Of a DNA stretch of 64,000 bases, positions 61,771 to 64,000 are shown one piece after another. The DNA lies in contig JASFXZ010000011.1 of NCBI GenBank assembly GCA_032209605.1, positions 19,320,770 to 19,384,769 of the forward strand, written 5' to 3'. Each line of letters begins with the position of its first letter. Within the stretch, counting starts at the first letter, position 1. Both the position numbers and the translations under genes were made by a program. The DNA comes from Mactromeris polynyma. Its lineage: Eukaryota; Mollusca; Bivalvia; Venerida; Mactridae. Below the pieces are notes generated by a model. It saw only the letters and a program-made list of their open reading frames with translations. It made no database searches and had not been told where the DNA came from.

Positions 61771-61877
61771 CAGTAAAACCTTCATAATGAGACCATCTTT
61801 GATACCTTTGGTCTTCTTAAATTCATAATTTTGAGGTGGTCTTATTATTAAGGTGATCTTAATGCGATGTTATACTG
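61771..61877. mobile_element. Tc1/mariner-type MITE, 107 bp
   Basis: Ends CAGTAAAACCTTCATAATGA and, inverted, CAGTATAACATCGCATTAAG lie between TA dinucleotides at 61769-61770 and 61878-61879. The middle has GAGACCA and GAGGTGGTCTTATTATTAAG blocks shared with 3209-3438. Confidence 0.75.
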
Positions 61878-61946
61878 TATATCATTGTTTGCCCCTGTCA
61901 CATGTTCAAGAGAGTATAATTATTCTGTAACCGATGACAAGTGTCT

Positions 61947-62191
61947 ATATGAGCGCTGCTGTACGATTTCCAACCTCTTTTTTAAGGGACATCATTTCCA
62001 GAAAACGTAACATGTGACGTCACCATGTACTGACAGTAAGCAATATTTGCCCCATATGGCAACATGAAAATAAAGTGAGCATATGGAGTAAATATTGTTT
62101 CCTGCTTGCAAATAGTGACATCACATGTTGCGTTTTCTTGAAATGACGTCACGTACAGAAGATGTTGTAAATCCCATAGCAGCGCTCATAT
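61947..62191. repeat. Long imperfect palindrome, 245 bp
   Basis: Outer arms 61947-62023 and 62115-62191 pair (ATATGAGCGCTGCTG; GAAAACGTAACATGTGACGT). The inner part pairs too (AGCAATATTTGCCCCATATG with CATATGGAGTAAATATTG). It is almost entirely self-complementary, with no coding capacity. Confidence 0.85.
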
Positions 62192-64000
62192 TGAAAATAT
62201 ATTTTCAAAATGACCTAGTAGAGCAAACATTGTAAGCGCCGGAAAGCGTCGGTCGTAACATTTCGAAAGGACAGATGGTTCAGTAAATGAATTTATTTTA
62301 CCATATTGGTGGTGAAGGCGAGTGATCGATAACTTCAATGCGTAGGTCAGCTTTTAATAATTCAGACAGTGATTTTGAACTGTAATACAATATACAAAGC
62401 AGTACAAAATCATCAACTCCAAGCAGCAGTCAAGTGTCTGATTGTCTTTGTTAAAGTGATATACAAGATTTATTCAATGAACTTAGCTTTCATAATATAC
62501 GCGTTATTTTTTATAATCAAATATGAACATTGAATTCACAAAGCTTTTCAGGGATCATGACAAACTCATCGAATTCAACAGACGCTTCATAAAACTTGAA
62601 ATATCGACAGAAATGTTGATAACAATCACATAAATTTACAATTTCTGCTGTCCTCGGATTACAATAAAGTCGTACACAAACCATGATATCTATTTGTCTA
62701 AAATATCTTAAATCCGCGTATGTAATTGTTAGTTTTAGGACCTTCAAATCCGCGCTCGAGTCTTTCCTTTATCATTGATAATGCGCGAGGTATTCCGATG
62801 TCCCAGTTTGTCTTCATCTATGTGACTGCTCGGCTTTCAATTTCTAATTAATAAAAACAGATAGTAACTAAAATGTGGCTATTTTTCGTCACAAAAGCTC
62901 CTTCGACGTTGACATATCTCTATACAAACACAGTTTAACATCAGCTCGGATCAATTCAGAAAATATTAATGTTGGTGAAATGAAAGCAAAATTTTGACAC
63001 CTTTATGTAGGCTTATCTTTAATACCGGATATAGCCCGGCTGTTTCAGTGTGTATGGACAAGAGGATTTCCTAATTGTTGGAGAAAACGATACTACTGAC
63101 GTAACACACGAGGAGTCCATTCAAAAATATAAATATCATACCACAAGATGCATCTGAATTAACCACTTTTAAAACCATTTAGCCCGTATCTACATTGCGA
63201 ATATGGAATGCAGCCATGATTACAAAAGATGTCATTTCAAGCTCCGTTTTTAACCGAAAATGAATCAGTTTTTAAATAAATATAAAAAAAGAAAGTACTG
63301 CACAAACCGTAGACATGAAACTCACGAAACAAAGACACTTGATATGTCTAAACACAGGAAAGCTATAGAGACACAACGATCGAGACGGTGCAGACGCCCA
63401 CGGTATCAAGCTGCAAGGCACGAACTTCGGAAAAAATCAGCAGAATCAGGACAAAAAAAAGAGTAAACATCACGTTGAAAACAATATGATTACACAGATT
63501 GTATAATATTTAATACGGATTAAAACTGTAATATGATTTGTTTGAAATGTTGCAGTGTTATATCTAGGTTAGAAGTTAACAATAAATACATATATTACAT
63601 TATATATAGTTATTTACAGTATAACACTATGAATACTAGCACATTTGTTACGCATTGATAACATGTTCTTTACGCGTATTTACGTGTATTATAATTGCAT
63701 ACACATGTTTGTTGTCTATCGCATATATGTTTTACAACATAGTCATTTGAGTTTGTTATTCTACTGTAACCATATATGTTTGAATATGTGTTATAGTGTT
63801 CCTTCTCCGTCGCATAGATGTGTGTTTGTATATATGTACATATTTGTTTGTCCTCATGGGCCATATGGCTTACTGGACTTAAAATGAAATAAAGCTACAT
63901 ATATACTAGTACATAATACAAGATGTTAACACTTACTTACTTCACTCTCGATGTCTTCTCCCTGGGTTACTAACCAATACTCGCGCCTTATTCACGTCTG
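62192..64000. other. Non-genic DNA at the right end
   Basis: No gene family recognised. Short frames at 62747-62517 (-) and 63260-63466 (+) are unsupported. Confidence 0.5.
63260..63466 (+). CDS. Short basic ORF, unknown
   Basis: A 68-codon frame with an ATG start and a very Lys/Arg-rich composition (RSRRCRRPRYQAARHELRKK). I recognise no family; no splice partners, signal peptide or conserved neighbour was seen. Its base composition is less AT-rich than the flanks, which is the only reason to list it. It may be chance or the end of a mobile-element gene. Confidence 0.15.
   Translation: MNQFLNKYKKRKYCTNRRHETHETKTLDMSKHRKAIETQRSRRCRRPRYQAARHELRKKSAESGQKKE

Noticed and set aside
62517..62747. 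Cysteine-containing minus-strand frame
   Set aside because: It opens with TTG, and no splice sites or family match were found; insufficient evidence.

Overview
The window looks like AT-rich (about one-third GC by eye) animal nuclear DNA, most likely from a bivalve mollusc. Genes are split by GT-AG introns, one of them about 14 kb. There are many minisatellites, fold-back elements and Tc1/mariner, ISL2EU-type, hAT-like and LINE remnants. One intact tRNA-derived SINE ends in a tail block that I know from bivalve genomes. Species is not assigned.

Layout. 1-12000: no host gene recognised; repeats, a Tc1 transposase relic, and a large 66-67 bp minisatellite complex (8040-10345). 12001-35030 (+): a complete stomatin gene, eight constitutive coding positions, about 313 aa, with intron 1 full of mobile elements. 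Position 6 exists as two tandem, equal-length, homologous exons (32142-32197 and 33348-33403), which the reading frame forces to be used one at a time; this is the most interesting host-gene observation. 37688-44364 (-): a three-exon gene for a small secreted cysteine-rich protein (signal peptide, PAN/apple-like region, EB-like module, second PAN-like domain). Its introns hold two minisatellites, a 5'-truncated LINE and a collapsed ISL2EU-type transposon. 49379-52196 and 57277-59681 (+): two paralogous RING-less proteins with two B-boxes, a coiled coil and an NHL-type propeller.

The PAN and B-box/NHL genes lie head to head and belong to a direct segmental duplication (unit A about 39.2-52.7 kb, unit B about 53.14-60.17 kb). 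In unit B the PAN gene is a broken remnant. Comparing the units dates later events. A Tc1 element with an intact transposase (47654-49208), the LINE, the ISL2EU relic and the expansion of an 18-bp minisatellite are found only in unit A. A SINE in the B-box/NHL intron is shared by both units. A perfect 35-bp hairpin is found only in unit B.

59682-64000 holds no recognised gene, only a MITE, a 245-bp palindrome and anonymous DNA. All coordinates were read by hand; splice sites are predictions supported by phase and by protein family.
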